From assembly GCA_025093985.1 (NCBI GenBank), contig JACAAK010000065.1:1-33674 (forward strand): a stretch of 33,674 nt of DNA, in the 5' to 3' direction. The stretch is from Calvatia gigantea. Taxonomy: Eukaryota; Basidiomycota; Agaricomycetes; Agaricales; Lycoperdaceae. Below the pieces are notes generated by a model that did not search any database, was not told the origin of the DNA, and saw nothing but the letters and a program-made list of their open reading frames with translations. Position 1 is the first letter of the stretch; the number at the start of each line of letters is the position of its first letter. Shown here one piece after another: positions 1 to 9,098 of the stretch. The translations under genes were made by a program, and so were the position numbers.

Positions 1-6
1 GGTGAT

Positions 7-75
7 TTAGAATGGGATGGTTTGCCCCATCAATGCAATTCCTACAATCCAAGCAGCAGCATATAAAAATTTCAT
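7..75 (-). CDS. Very short hydrophobic ORF, possibly the start of a broken gene
   Basis: A 22-codon frame begins with an ATG at 75 and ends with TAA at 7-9. It encodes a hydrophobic, Ala/Ile-rich peptide starting MKFLYAAAWIVGIALMG. It lies just past the lolD terminator in the same direction, and no Shine-Dalgarno sequence is obvious. Because many genes here are frameshifted, it could be the first codons of a longer membrane protein that continues beyond the window edge in another frame. No function can be assigned, and it may not be a gene. Confidence 0.18.
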   Translation of the reverse strand: MKFLYAAAWIVGIALMGQTIPF

Positions 76-113
76 TCTTTATTCAGTTATTTTTTTTATT
101 GGCGCCATAATAA

Positions 114-133
114 AAGCCCACCGAAGTGGGCTT
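114..133 (-). terminator. Rho-independent terminator of the lolC/E-lolD operon
   Basis: A perfect 8-bp stem (AAGCCCAC / GTGGGCTT) closes a CGAA loop. On the minus strand it is followed by TTTTATTAT. It lies about 45 bases past the lolD stop. Confidence 0.8.
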
Positions 134-177
134 CAATAGATAGTGGCTTTATCTCATATTTTTATCGGCACTCAGGC

Positions 178-863
178 CTAGTTATTGACCCAAAGACCAT
201 CCTGCATATGCAAAATAGAATCGGCGGACTGAGCCAGTTGTTCATTCATGTGTCACGATCAACATCGCCATATTGAACTCCTGACGTAATCCATCAGCAG
301 TTCAAAAATTTTGCTTGCTGTTTTCCGATCCAAGTTGCCTGTTGGTTCATCTGCCATCATCAACGCAGGCTTGGCCACCAATGCACGCGCTAATGCAACC
401 CGTTGCCGTTCCCCGCCCGAAAGCTCACCTGGTTTATGGGTTTAAACGATGCGTCAATCCTACACGCTCGAGTAAATATTCGGCTTGCTTTTGTACATCC
501 TTAAAGTTGGTGCCTTGACGTAACATCAATGGCATTGCCACATTTTCCAAAGCAGTAAATTCAGGCAACAGATGATGAAAACTGGTAAACAAAACCTAAG
601 TGTTCGTTACGTAAATAACCACGCTCAGCTTCATTTAAACTGTCAAAACGACTGCCCTGCAAAAACACTTGGCCCGAACTCGGACGGTCTAAACCACCCA
701 AGACATGTAACAAAGTACTTTTACCTGAACCACTCGACCCCACAATCGAGACAAATTCACCTGCTTTGACTTGTAAAGATAGACCTTTAATCACCTCAAC
801 AGTCGACTTACCATCAGTAAAATGCTTTTCAATATTTTGCGCTTCTAAAACAATTTTACTCAT
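178..863 (-). CDS. lolD: LolD, lipoprotein-releasing ABC transporter ATPase (frameshifted)
   Basis: ATPase of the inner-membrane Lol complex, which extracts outer-membrane lipoproteins and passes them to LolA. The start ATG at 863 gives [15 protein letters not shown]. Walker A ([10 protein letters not shown]) is intact in the first frame. The signature [12 protein letters not shown], the Walker B region ADEPTGNLD and the His-switch (IVTH) are all present but lie in other frames. Frame breaks occur near 581-584 (extra base in a T run after FVYQF), near 436-439 (extra base), near 288-292 (missing base) and near 245-250 (extra base). With these read through, the product is about 228 residues, normal for LolD. 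The start overlaps the stop of the upstream permease gene by 8 bases, indicating translational coupling. The breaks look like sequence error rather than decay, since all motifs survive. Confidence 0.9.
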
Positions 864-2092
864 AGCGTAATGCCTCCGCTGGTTGGATTTTTGCAGCACG
901 CATTGCAGGATAAATTGTTGCAAGGAAACTTAAAATTAAAGACAGGGACACAATGGTTAATACATCTTGCCATCTTAAATACGATGGTAAGTAATTGATA
1001 AAGTAGGCATCAAACAGATGAAGTCCCATCACATTGTTTAACCAACCTACAAAACCACTAATTCCAGAGGCGAAAACAATGCCGAGAATCGCGCCCGATA
1101 CCGTACCAATTACACCAATAATCGTGCCCTGAACCATAAAAATACGGGTAATAGTTGCAGGTGAGGCACCAAGCGTACGTAAAATGGCAATATCCGATTT
1201 TTTATCGGTCACGACCATTACCAAGGACGACACAATATTAAATGCAGCCACCAAGACAATCAGGAAGAGTAATAAGCTCACCATAGCCTTTTCCATTTGG
1301 ATCGCACTAAACAAATTGCCGTGAGTATAGGTCCAATTCGAGGCATAAAAACCACTTGGCAGATCCATCACAATTTCATCAGCTACTTTAGGTGCTGCAA
1401 AAATATCATCCAATTTCAAGCGAATGCCTTGCGCACCATCAGGTAAGCGTAACAAAGTAGATGCATCATTCAAGGCAATGTAGCCCATCATCGAATCGAC
1501 CTCAGCACCAATGCTGAAAATACCCACAATTTTGAAACGTTTAAAACGCGGTACCACACCCGCTGGAGATGGTGTTGCCTCAGGTAAAACCAAAGTCACA
1601 CTATCATTTAAACCTAACCTAAGGCATCGGTCATTTGTTTGCCTAGAACAATACCAAAACTCACCTTTTTTTAAGTTATCAATACCACCTTCAACCATGT
1701 GATCTTGGATAATCGAAACCTTTTTTTCATATTGAGGTTCGATCCCCGTGACCATAATTCCAGCCACTTGGCCTTGTGCCGTAAGCATCCCCTGCAATTG
1801 AGTAAACGGTGCTACGCCTGTGACGTGTTCCTTTGTCTCAATTTTTTTTGCAAGTTCAGGCCAATCTGTTAAAATTTGTGTTGAAGAAACAGTGGCTTGA
1901 GGTATCATTCCAAGTACACGTGTTTTCAGCTCTCGGTCGAAACCATTCATTACAGATAAGACTGTAATAAGTACAGCCACACCCAGTGTCAGACCGATCA
2001 TCGAAAACCAGTGCAATAAAAGAAATAAAGTGGTTGCTACGCCGTGCGCGAGTATATCTCAACCCTATATACAGCGAGATTGGTTTAAACAT
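856..2092 (-). CDS. lolC: LolC/LolE-family (possibly LolF-type) lipoprotein-releasing permease
   Basis: Membrane permease partner of LolD. From ATG 2092 the N-terminus reads MFKPISLYIGLRYTRARRS, typical of LolC/LolE. An N-terminal transmembrane helix (MIGLTLGVAVLITVLSVMNG) is followed by a large periplasmic domain of about 200 residues. Three C-terminal membrane helices follow, in the FtsX-type core, ending EALRYE. One frame break lies at the A run 2004-2007 (an extra base), separating the first 30 or so codons from the rest. With it corrected the length is about 411 residues, normal for the family. Only one permease gene precedes lolD here, as in bacteria that use a single hybrid LolF with LolD. 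I cannot tell from the window whether a second permease exists elsewhere. Confidence 0.88.
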
Positions 2093-2116
2093 ACCATCTA
2101 GTCCGAGGTCATAATT

Positions 2117-2686
2117 ATGGAAAATTTACAGCATCAAAACGTTCAACCAGAACGTCGTGTGATGTCACGAATCGATGCGGCCTTGAGAATTAACTATCAG
2201 ATCATTTCTGATGATGTTGCCCTGAATGACCCTTACGATCCTAATTTTGTTTTACCGCGCTATTTTCTACTACTCGCAGAATTAGATCAATTTGATCATG
2301 CACTAAACTACGAATTAGAACAATTATCTGAAAAAGATCAACAAATTGCTCGAATCTTATCCCTATTTAACCAGAAATTAAACCTGATCACGGGGTCTTT
2401 GTACGACACAATTGTACAAACCATGTTACCTACGCCTGAACATGTGAACTTTTCAGAAAGTGGTTTGAGTTTCTATAGTGAAAAACAAATTCAAGATGGT
2501 ACCTATATCCACTTAACCTTGAGCCACCCTGAAAACTTCTTCCATATTGCCGCGATTGCACAAGTGGTGTACAGCAATGAAGAAGAAAATGGCAAGTGCC
2601 GTACGGGAGCATACTTTATTACCTTGCATCCGCAAGATCGTGTCAAATTGGCCGACTGTATTTCTTTGACGGTCGAAGATCATTAA
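2117..2686 (+). CDS. PilZ-domain protein (putative c-di-GMP effector)
   Basis: An intact 189-residue soluble protein. The start at 2117 is supported by GAGG at 2105-2108, eight bases upstream. The N-terminus carries the ERRVMSR segment (residues about 12-18), which resembles the arginine-rich (RxxxR) part of PilZ c-di-GMP binding sites. The C-terminal half (about 105-185) has an NFSESGLSFYS stretch that resembles the D/NxSxxG element, followed by beta-rich sequence. Two candidate half-sites are therefore visible, although their order and spacing are unusual. The gene is divergent from lolC/E with only 24 bases between starts, so promoters must lie within the neighbouring coding regions. Assignment is by family resemblance. 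The ligand is inferred. Confidence 0.65.
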   Translation: MENLQHQNVQPERRVMSRIDAALRINYQIISDDVALNDPYDPNFVLPRYFLLLAELDQFDHALNYELEQLSEKDQQIARILSLFNQKLNLITGSLYDTIVQTMLPTPEHVNFSESGLSFYSEKQIQDGTYIHLTLSHPENFFHIAAIAQVVYSNEEENGKCRTGAYFITLHPQDRVKLADCISLTVEDH

Positions 2687-3614
2687 AGCCAGAACCTTGG
2701 ACTAGTTTTGGCTTTTTAAACTTTTGGGCAAGTTTCCGACTTGCCTGAAGATCTTTATAAAAGTAAACGAACAAACCTGACAGTAAAACCACTGCACCCA
2801 AAATCACCATCATCGAAAGTTTTTCTTGATTCAACACAGCACCTATAAATAAAGCAATCATCGGCGTCATGACGGTAGTCAGCGATAAAGTCGTGGGTTG
2901 AATTTTCTGCACCAATTTAAAATAACAGAACATCGCAATCAATGACGCCATGATGACCGTATATAGCAGCGCCAAACAAGTTTTCAAATCGGGAATTTGC
3001 TGCGGTGCATGCTGCCAAATAAATGGCACAATACATATAGCCGCCAATGTCGACACCAAAATTGAACCTGTCGCTTGTGCAACGGGTTCAATATTCGCAT
3101 TGACTTTTTTCACCCAGAAAATAGAGGCTGCATAAGAAAATACACTCAGTAACATCAGTCCAATCCCAAACGGATGAACATGCTGTGCTGTACCTGCAAG
3201 GCAAATGATCGCAAGTCCCAGCAGTGCAATACACATCCCAAGCCACTGCATCGCACTCAAATAGGTCTTAAAGTAAAAACGACCAATCAGCCCTGCCATA
3301 ATCGGTGCTAAGCCAAACATCAATGCAATCATGCCTGAACTAATATAATTGGTCGCCACATAGGTGAAAAACTGGGAACCAATCAAGCTAAAAGAACCAG
3401 CCAAATAACTATGCCAAGCAACTTTATCGGTGGGGAACTGTCGCTTTAAGACCAATAACAAACAAATCGCTAAAGGCAAAGCAATAAAAAAGCGTAATAC
3501 CAACGCCCACAGCATATGTAAATCGGTCACACTCCACACAATCGCTAAAGGCGTTGTGGACCAAATAAAAACCAATAATCCATAGGTTGCCATCAGATTG
3601 GCTTTAGAAGACAT
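2643..3614 (-). CDS. EamA/DMT-family transporter
   Basis: A multi-pass inner-membrane protein with about ten hydrophobic helices in two EamA repeats. Repeat one starts MATYGLLVFIWSTTPLAIVW and repeat two begins near GIGLMLLSVFSYAASIFWVKK. The family exports metabolites or drugs; the substrate is unknown. As read, it is 323 residues and its last 44 bases overlap the convergent PilZ gene. The final residues after KLAQKFKKPK are translated from the shared terminator stem, which is unusual. One more T in the run near 2715 would create a stop just before the hairpin, so the true C-terminus is probably about 30 residues shorter. The start lies about 15 bases from the end of the UPF0178 gene, suggesting one operon. 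Confidence 0.85.
   Translation of the reverse strand: MSSKANLMATYGLLVFIWSTTPLAIVWSVTDLHMLWALVLRFFIALPLAICLLLVLKRQFPTDKVAWHSYLAGSFSLIGSQFFTYVATNYISSGMIALMFGLAPIMAGLIGRFYFKTYLSAMQWLGMCIALLGLAIICLAGTAQHVHPFGIGLMLLSVFSYAASIFWVKKVNANIEPVAQATGSILVSTLAAICIVPFIWQHAPQQIPDLKTCLALLYTVIMASLIAMFCYFKLVQKIQPTTLSLTTVMTPMIALFIGAVLNQEKLSMMVILGAVVLLSGLFVYFYKDLQASRKLAQKFKKPKLVQGSGFNDLRPSKKYSRPI
2686..2717. terminator. Bidirectional terminator between pilZ-domain gene and EamA gene
   Basis: A 10-bp stem with one G-T pair (AAGCCAGAAC 2686-2695 / GTTTTGGCTT 2705-2714) is followed by a T run. It starts at the last base of the PilZ-gene stop codon. The minus strand also has a short T stretch after the stem. Confidence 0.75.
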
Positions 3615-3616
3615 AA

Positions 3617-4099
3617 TCAGCTCGATGCTAAATGGCAGTTTTGCGTTTTTGCTTTTGAATGGTTTTGGTCTAAAGAACTAGAAAATTCGCGTTTATCACG
3701 CTCAGAAATAGGTGGTGGCCCACCCGTGTTTACACCTGCTCCACGTAATGAATCCATAAAATCACGTAAATGTAGGCGGGCTTTGACATTAGCGGTGGTA
3801 TAGATTTCACCACGTGGGTGAATTGCGATTCCACCCTTTTCAATCACTTGCGCGGCAAGCGGAATGTCTTGTGTCATCACAATATCATTCTCTTTCATGC
3901 GTTCGATGATTTCTTTATCCGCGGCATCCGCCCCACTCATTACTTGAATCGAATTTATACGAACGGAAGGCGTAATCCCTACATTTTGATTGGCCACAAA
4001 GGTCACTTCAAGCTGATAACGATCTGAAGCGCGTAAAATCACTTCCCGTAAAATTTTAGGCAATGCATCTGCATCGACCCACAGTTTAAATGGCAGCAC
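3617..4099 (-). CDS. UPF0178 (YaiI/YqxD, DUF188) family protein
   Basis: A small soluble protein of uncharacterised function with a PIN-like fold family assignment (DUF188). Visible family marks are the N-terminal [11 protein letters not shown] with its acidic residues, then FVANQ, the central [20 protein letters not shown], and [10 protein letters not shown] further on. The C-terminus has [14 protein letters not shown]. As read it is 160 residues. The final 20 or so residues appear shifted by an extra A near 3667-3670. Removing it gives an end at a TAG at 3628-3630 and about 156 residues, close to E. coli YaiI (about 152). It precedes the EamA transporter in the same direction. No function is proposed beyond the family. 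Confidence 0.88.
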   Translation of the reverse strand: MLPFKLWVDADALPKILREVILRASDRYQLEVTFVANQNVGITPSVRINSIQVMSGADAADKEIIERMKENDIVMTQDIPLAAQVIEKGGIAIHPRGEIYTTANVKARLHLRDFMDSLRGAGVNTGGPPPISERDKREFSSSLDQNHSKAKTQNCHLASS

Positions 4100-4305
4100 T
4101 GCACATCCATAAACAAAAGAAACTGCCTTAGTCTAACAAACTCAGTGCTTGAGCATAATAGATAAAACCGCTCAAAATCTCTAATACAACGCTTGTGTCA
4201 TACTTTTTAAGTATCACAAGGAAATGCTTTTACTATTTTGTCTGTCAAATAAAGTAAGGCTTTACTCTTTTTTGATGATTTTCCAGTAAAAATAAAATAT
4301 AGGAC

Positions 4306-4335
4306 TTGAAATATAGAAATAACCCTCGATTTAAT
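4306..4335 (+). promoter_or_regulatory. Candidate sigma-70 promoter for the 4366 gene
   Basis: TTGAAA at 4306-4311 and TTTAAT at 4330-4335 are separated by 18 bases. The pair sits 31 bases ahead of the start codon in the divergent gap between the UPF0178 gene and the 4366 gene. It is a sequence match only. Confidence 0.4.
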
Positions 4336-4365
4336 AGGGATATATAACCTCATTCAATCGTGCAT

Positions 4366-5299
4366 ATGAACAATCAAAATAGTCCAGAAATAATCACCAT
4401 TGATGACCAAAACTTTGGTAGCCACGTCGAGCATTGGAATTTACTCACAGATAACCCTGCACAAGATGTCCCTAAATGGTTAGGTTTAGCTTTAAATGCA
4501 CCAATCATGCCGATGGGTTTTATGCCAGACTGAACAAGATATGGATGCGGGTTGCTGGCTCATTCAAGGTCCAAGTCAAGCGGCTGTTCAACTGACTCAA
4601 GTCATCGCGGTTGAAGACAATAAACCTAAGGCTGTTAAAACTGCATTTCCAAGTTTTAATAGCCCCTATAAAGTGTCTGCTGTGGTTGAACGCATCATTC
4701 GCGGTCAATCCAACACACAAGCCGTTTTACGCTTAAACTTAGGCAATAACAGTATCGTCTATGCTTATGACAGCTTATATAGCGTCAATCATGCTCAATA
4801 CCAAAAAGACCAAACCTATATTGCACATCTCAATGCATGGGCATATGAACTAGAAGCAGTCGCAGAACACGAACAACTGGTGGTTGATGACCCGGCATCG
4901 ATTAAACATCATCGTGCCTTGAACGATATTTTGGCAGCAAACAATGGCATTGCTCCTGCAAACCTACAAGAACAGATTGATGCATGGGAACCAAAGTCGG
5001 ATGATGACAAAGAACCTGTGACTGTCGATTTTTCAAAAATGGTCGCTTATTTGTATGGCGAAAAGATCGGTCAGGAAGATGAAGCATGGTTCCAAGGGAA
5101 TATTGTTGGCAAAACCAGCATGCAATTTATGGAACAAGATTACACTCTGCTTGATGTTGCCTTGATTCATGAAGACAACCAACCTGCAACACTGATTCGT
5201 ATTGCCACTAAAAATCCAGAGTACGCCAACTTTAATATTGGACAATACATTCGCGGCAATATATGGATTCAAGCCAATATTTATGCATTAAATCAATAA
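4366..5299 (+). CDS. Unrecognised soluble protein of about 310 residues (one frameshift)
   Basis: I do not recognise this protein. ATG 4366 starts MNNQNSPEIITIDDQNFGSH and the frame stops early at PMGFMPD with a TGA near 4531. The reading continues in the next frame with EQDMDAGCWLIQGPSQAAV to the stop at 5297-5299. One extra T near 4530 explains the break. The whole is about 310 residues, acidic, without signal peptide or membrane segments. It has an aromatic-rich C-terminal part (NFNIGQYIRGNIWIQANIY) that looks like a beta-strand-rich domain. It stands alone, with its own likely promoter and a strong terminator after it. It is probably a conserved cytoplasmic protein of the genus. Confidence 0.7.
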
Positions 5300-5310
5300 T
5301 TTATAAAAAT

Positions 5311-5362
5311 AAGCCAACTCAGCCTATGCCAGATCGATGTATAAGGTTGCGTTGGCTTTTTT
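5311..5362 (+). terminator. Terminator of the 4366 gene
   Basis: The stem AAGCCAAC (5311-5318) / GTTGGCTT (5351-5358) closes a long 32-base loop and is followed by a T run to 5362. Confidence 0.65.
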
Positions 5363-5392
5363 ATTTATATCAGTACGATTTATTTTAATTTG

Positions 5393-5479
5393 AATTCATT
5401 TGTATAAAACTTATCCACATATTTTATTATCTTTTGGTATTTTAAATTCATTTAAAAGAACTTTTATCCACAGTTTTAA
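5393..5479 (+). repeat. Two imperfect direct repeats, each with a perfect DnaA-box 9-mer
   Basis: Unit 1 (5393-5426) and unit 2 (5445-5479) share AATTCATTT, then AAC or GAACTT, then TTATCCACA, then TTTTA. The exact 9-mer TTATCCACA lies at 5411-5419 and 5464-5472, 53 bases apart on the same strand. The flanking sequence is very AT-rich. TTATCCACA is the consensus high-affinity DnaA-binding site of E. coli. No gene occupies 5363-5720, and I see nothing else identifiable in that stretch. Confidence 0.6.
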
Positions 5480-5720
5480 ATTCAATTATATTATTTTAAC
5501 GATGAATAATAAAATCCTAAGTTCTATGACTTTCAGATAGTTAGTTATTGGTAGCTACTGGCTTCTGGATTAACAGAGCATAAACTTGAATATTTAAGTG
5601 ATTATGTATAGTGGAGATCTGATTATTTTTAATTAGTACTTTATTTAAGCAATTTTTTATGTTAAAAATACAAACATGCAATAGGATTTTAACGATAATT
5701 AAATCGGAATAAAAACTTCC

Positions 5721-5861
5721 ATGAAAATTATGCAAGAAGAAAATATACAGCATGTTGAACATCAATTAGAAAAGCGTTATCAGCTTGACGCTTATTCGTG
5801 CATGTTTTTTGTGTTAGGCATGATGATTTCTGCCTACTTCTTACATCAGTTCATCCTGTAA
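5721..5861 (+). CDS. Small single-helix membrane protein, 46 residues
   Basis: An intact 47-codon frame runs from ATG 5721 to TAA 5859-5861. The first 25 or so residues are polar and charged (MKIMQEENIQHVEHQLEKRY) and could form an amphipathic helix. Residues about 27-46 form one hydrophobic helix (SCMFFVLGMMISAYFLHQFI). A terminator follows 26 bases later, which supports a real transcription unit. The Shine-Dalgarno sequence is weak (GGAA about 14 bases upstream). It sits directly downstream of the DnaA-box repeats. I do not recognise the family. It could be a small membrane regulator, but this is a guess from its size and shape. Confidence 0.55.
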   Translation: MKIMQEENIQHVEHQLEKRYQLDAYSCMFFVLGMMISAYFLHQFIL

Positions 5862-5886
5862 CTGATTTCACGTCGCAGCCCAATTC

Positions 5887-5911
5887 AAAAAGCCAACTTT
5901 GTTGGTTTTTT
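5887..5911 (+). terminator. Terminator of the 46-residue membrane protein gene
   Basis: A CCAAC / GTTGG stem, extended by flanking A-T pairs, has a TTT loop (5893-5905) and a T run to 5911. Confidence 0.6.
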
Positions 5912-6121
5912 ATGTCTAAAAATATCTGCTATGCCGTATCACTGGATCATTCTCTCTCCATGTTCTACGCTAAGAAACATGGCACCCACAAAATTACTTG
6001 TATCTCATAAGCAAAGTTGCCCCCTCCCCCTTACTTGTCGCACTCACCTACCACCGCACAAATTGGTGAAAAGTTTTAGACATTGAGACATACCTACAAT
6101 AAAAAATAGCAATTTTAGATA
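5912..6121. other. Intergenic stretch without a supported gene
   Basis: Between the small-protein terminator and the sthA terminator there is a 33-codon frame (5912-6010), but it has no Shine-Dalgarno sequence and looks random. The run CCCCCTCCCCC near 6020 stands out in AT-rich surroundings. I see no RNA gene or repeat. Confidence 0.5.
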
Positions 6122-6152
6122 TAAAAAAACCTGCAAGTCTAAACTTACAGGT
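6122..6152 (-). terminator. Terminator of sthA
   Basis: The stem ACCTGCAAGT (6129-6138) / ACTTACAGGT (6143-6152) has one mismatch and a CTAA loop. On the minus strand it is followed by a seven-T run. It lies about 20 bases past the sthA stop. Confidence 0.8.
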
Positions 6153-6172
6153 CTCTGAAAATACTATAAAAA

Positions 6173-7584
6173 TTAGAACAAACGGTTCATACCATTTAAA
6201 GTCGCTACACGATATGCTTCAGCCATCGTCGGATAGTTAAACGTCGTTTCTACGAAATAATTGATGGTATTGTTTGGACTATTCATCACCGCCTGACCAA
6301 TGTGAATAATTTCCGATGCGTTATTACCGAAGCAATGAACACCCAGCACTTCCAAAGTTTCACGGTGGAATAAAATTTTCAATTCACCCACTGTGTCACC
6401 TGTAATTTGCGCACGCGCCAAATGACGGAAAGAAGCCTGACCCACTTCATACGGAATTTTTTCTTCGGTTAACTCTTGTTCAGTTTTACCAATCGAAGAA
6501 ATTTCTGGAATGGTATAAATTCCTGTCGGAATATCAACCACAGGTTCCACACCCACTTCACCGCTCATGTTTGCACCTGCACAACGACCTTGGTCATATG
6601 CAGCAGAAGCCAGTGAAGGCCAACCAATCACATCACCAGCAGCGTAAATGTTTTCCACTTCGGTTGGTATTGATCATTGACTGTAATTTGACCACGGCTG
6701 TTTGGTGTAATACCCACATTTTCTAAGCCTAAGCCATCCGTATTTCCAGAACGACCATTACACCACAAAATAGCATCTGCTTTAATTTTCTTACCGCTTT
6801 GTAAATGTAGCACCACGTGATCATCATAGGTTTCAAGATGATCAATCTGCTCATTATGGCGAATCAAGACACCTTGTTGACGTAAGTGATAAGACAAAGC
6901 ATCAGAAATTTCATCGTCTAGATAACTCAGCAATTTATGCTGTGTATTAATCAGGTCAACTTTATGATCTAGTCCCAATGAAAATAGACGCATATTCGCA
7001 ACCAATTACACCTGCACCATAATGATGATTTTTTGAATCGAATAATCAAGGTCTAAATTTGTCCGAATCAAATACACGTGGATGGTTAAAATCAAGCGCC
7101 GCAGGACGGTATGGACGGCTACCCGTTGCGATCACGATTGTTTGCACATGATCGTTTCTTTAATACCTTCAGGGCTAAATACTAAAACTGTATTTTGGTC
7201 TTGAACGTAAGCACGACCATGGTAAATATCAATTTTATTGCGGTCATAAAACGTGAGTGTGTATCAACCTGTTGTTGAATCACTTTATGTGCATTTTGAA
7301 GCACTTGCTTCATGGTAAACTGGCGCCAGTCGCCCATTTTTTTTAAACATTGGGTCACGGCGATAACGGATAATACTCGATACCGTTTGACGTAAAGCTT
7401 TACTTGGAATGGTCCCCACGTGGGTACAGTTACCACCGAGCTGCTCACGTACATCTACAATCGCAACACGCTTTCCAGATTTGGCAAGTTTCATTGCCGC
7501 GCCTTCACCCGCAGGGCCTGAACCTAGAACGACCGCATCGTATTTAACGAAAGTTCCACCAACGACCTCTTTTTTACGTGGCAT
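6173..7584 (-). CDS. sthA: SthA, soluble pyridine nucleotide transhydrogenase (frameshifted)
   Basis: A soluble FAD enzyme that moves reducing equivalents between NADPH and NAD+ (EC 1.6.1.1). The start at 7584 has AAGGAG six bases upstream. The N-terminus carries the FAD-binding [12 protein letters not shown] near residue 22. It is followed by [16 protein letters not shown], where dihydrolipoamide dehydrogenases have a second cysteine and this protein has Thr. That replacement is the SthA hallmark. The C-terminal dimerisation domain, ending GMNRLF, is intact in the 6173-6658 frame, with [19 protein letters not shown] before it. At least five frame breaks lie in the middle: an extra A in the A8 run near 7340, others near 7250, 7140-7160 and 7000-7080, and one near 6660. 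Full length is about 470 residues, normal for the family. It is divergent from lipA. Confidence 0.92.
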
Positions 7585-7790
7585 TCAACGCTCCTTCTTC
7601 AAAAACTTATTACTTATCTTGGCATATTATGACGTAATTGCAGGCAATTTGCTGTATTTAGCTTACATATATTAAGTGATAACCACATTTAGTAAATGAA
7701 TAGTATTTCCGCCCTATCAATTCGCATTTCCGCTATACTAATACTGCTATTTTTAGCATCTCCCCGTCAAAAACAGTGGAATAGTTGAAT

Positions 7791-8806
7791 ATGTCTGAAA
7801 ACCGTAAACCTGAGCAGGGTATCAAACTTCGTGGCGCAGAAAAGGTCGCGCGTATACCTGTAAAAGTTATTCCTACGGTTGAAACGCCACGCAAGCCGGA
7901 TTGGATTCGCGTGAAAATGGCAGCACCCGAAGAAGTGCAACGCATTAAATCAACCCTACGTGAACAAAAACTACATACCGTTTGTGAAGAAGCTGCGTGT
8001 CCAAACCTCCCTGAATGTTTTGGTGGCGGTACTGCAACCTTTATGATTATGGGTGACATTTGTACACGTCGTTGTCCTTTCTGCGACGTGGCACATGGTC
8101 GTCCAAATGCACTTGACGCAGACGAACCACGTCATATGGCTGAAACGATTTCAAACTTAGGTTTAAAATATGCCGTGATCACTTCTGTAGACCGTGATGA
8201 CTTACTTGATGGTGGTGCACAACACTTTGTTGATTGTATTAAAGAAGCTCGTGCATTAAGCCCGAATACTTTACTTGAGATTTTGGTACCTGACTTCCGT
8301 GGTCGTATGGACATTGCTCTTCGCATTATGACTGAGTGTCCACCTGATGTATTTAAACCACAACATTGAAACTGTGCCGCGTTTATACAAAGCGATGCGT
8401 CCAGGTTCAGACTATCAACACTCTCTAAATCTGTTGAAAATGTTTTAAAGAATATTGCCCTGACGTTCCAACCAAATGTGGTTTGATGGTCGGTATTGGT
8501 GAAACTGAAGAAGAAGTCATTTCACTTTTAGATGACTTGCATGCACACGGCGTTGACTATGTAACGATTGGCCAGTATTTACAGCCTTCAAAAGAACATG
8601 CGCCGATTGACCGCTTCGTTACACCAGAAGAATTTGAACGCTACACTGCGCATGGTCAAAAGCTGGGCTTTAGAAATATTTGGGCAGCGCCGATGGTTCG
8701 TTCAAGCTACTTCGCTGACCGTCAATACTATGGCGAACCTGTACCAGCAGTACGTCGCAAAGCAGATCCTGCGAAAAAGATTGCTGTCCAAACGATTGAA
8801 GCTTAA
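7791..8806 (+). CDS. lipA: LipA, lipoyl synthase (two frameshifts)
   Basis: A radical-SAM enzyme that inserts two sulfurs into octanoyl chains on lipoyl domains of 2-oxoacid dehydrogenases. ATG 7791 is chosen over the TTG six bases earlier. GGAA lies about nine bases upstream. The auxiliary cluster cysteines are in [12 protein letters not shown] (residues about 65-76), and the radical-SAM cluster cysteines are in CTRRCPFC (residues about 91-98). The reading breaks at an extra A near 8354-8357 (after PDVF) and at an extra T near 8443-8446 (after LLKMF). Removing both gives exactly 338 codons, a normal LipA. The C-terminal frame ([13 protein letters not shown] to the end) is intact. A strong terminator follows. 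Confidence 0.95.
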
Positions 8807-8843
8807 TTTGCTGTGGTGTTAAACAGTTAAAACGCAAAAATTA

Positions 8844-8870
8844 AAAGCCCTCATATGAGGGCTTTTTTTT
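8844..8870 (+). terminator. Terminator of lipA
   Basis: The perfect palindrome AAAGCCCTCATATGAGGGCTTT (an 11-bp arm, 8844-8865) is followed by T residues to 8870. Confidence 0.9.
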
Positions 8871-9028
8871 AATACGATCTTCGTTCTTTATATTTTTCAA
8901 TTCCGTATTCATACATTTCTAACACAGTCATTGTTCAATAAACATCCTAATCTAATTCAAAGTCTAAGATAATCGTGATGCTACACATCACATCAAATTC
9001 ATTTTATTACACCTTTTTAGTCTACGTT

Positions 9029-9057
9029 TTGCCTTATTTTCCGTGGAATTCTATAAA
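9029..9057 (+). promoter_or_regulatory. Candidate sigma-70 promoter for fadE
   Basis: TTGCCT at 9029-9034 and TATAAA at 9052-9057 have exactly 17 bases between them, 42 bases ahead of the fadE start. I see no clear fatty-acid regulator operator. The rest of the 8871-9098 gap holds nothing I can name. Confidence 0.5.
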
Positions 9058-9098
9058 ACGTATGACTGACCTCACGGTGTAAACAACGGGAGGTTTCA

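Noticed and set aside
5363..5720. Chromosomal origin of replication (oriC)
   Set aside because: Only two DnaA boxes are present and no dnaA, dnaN or rpmH gene is nearby. I keep it as a DnaA-box repeat only.
5912..6010. 33-codon open frame after the small-protein terminator
   Set aside because: No Shine-Dalgarno sequence, no recognisable composition, and it begins right after a terminator. It looks like chance.
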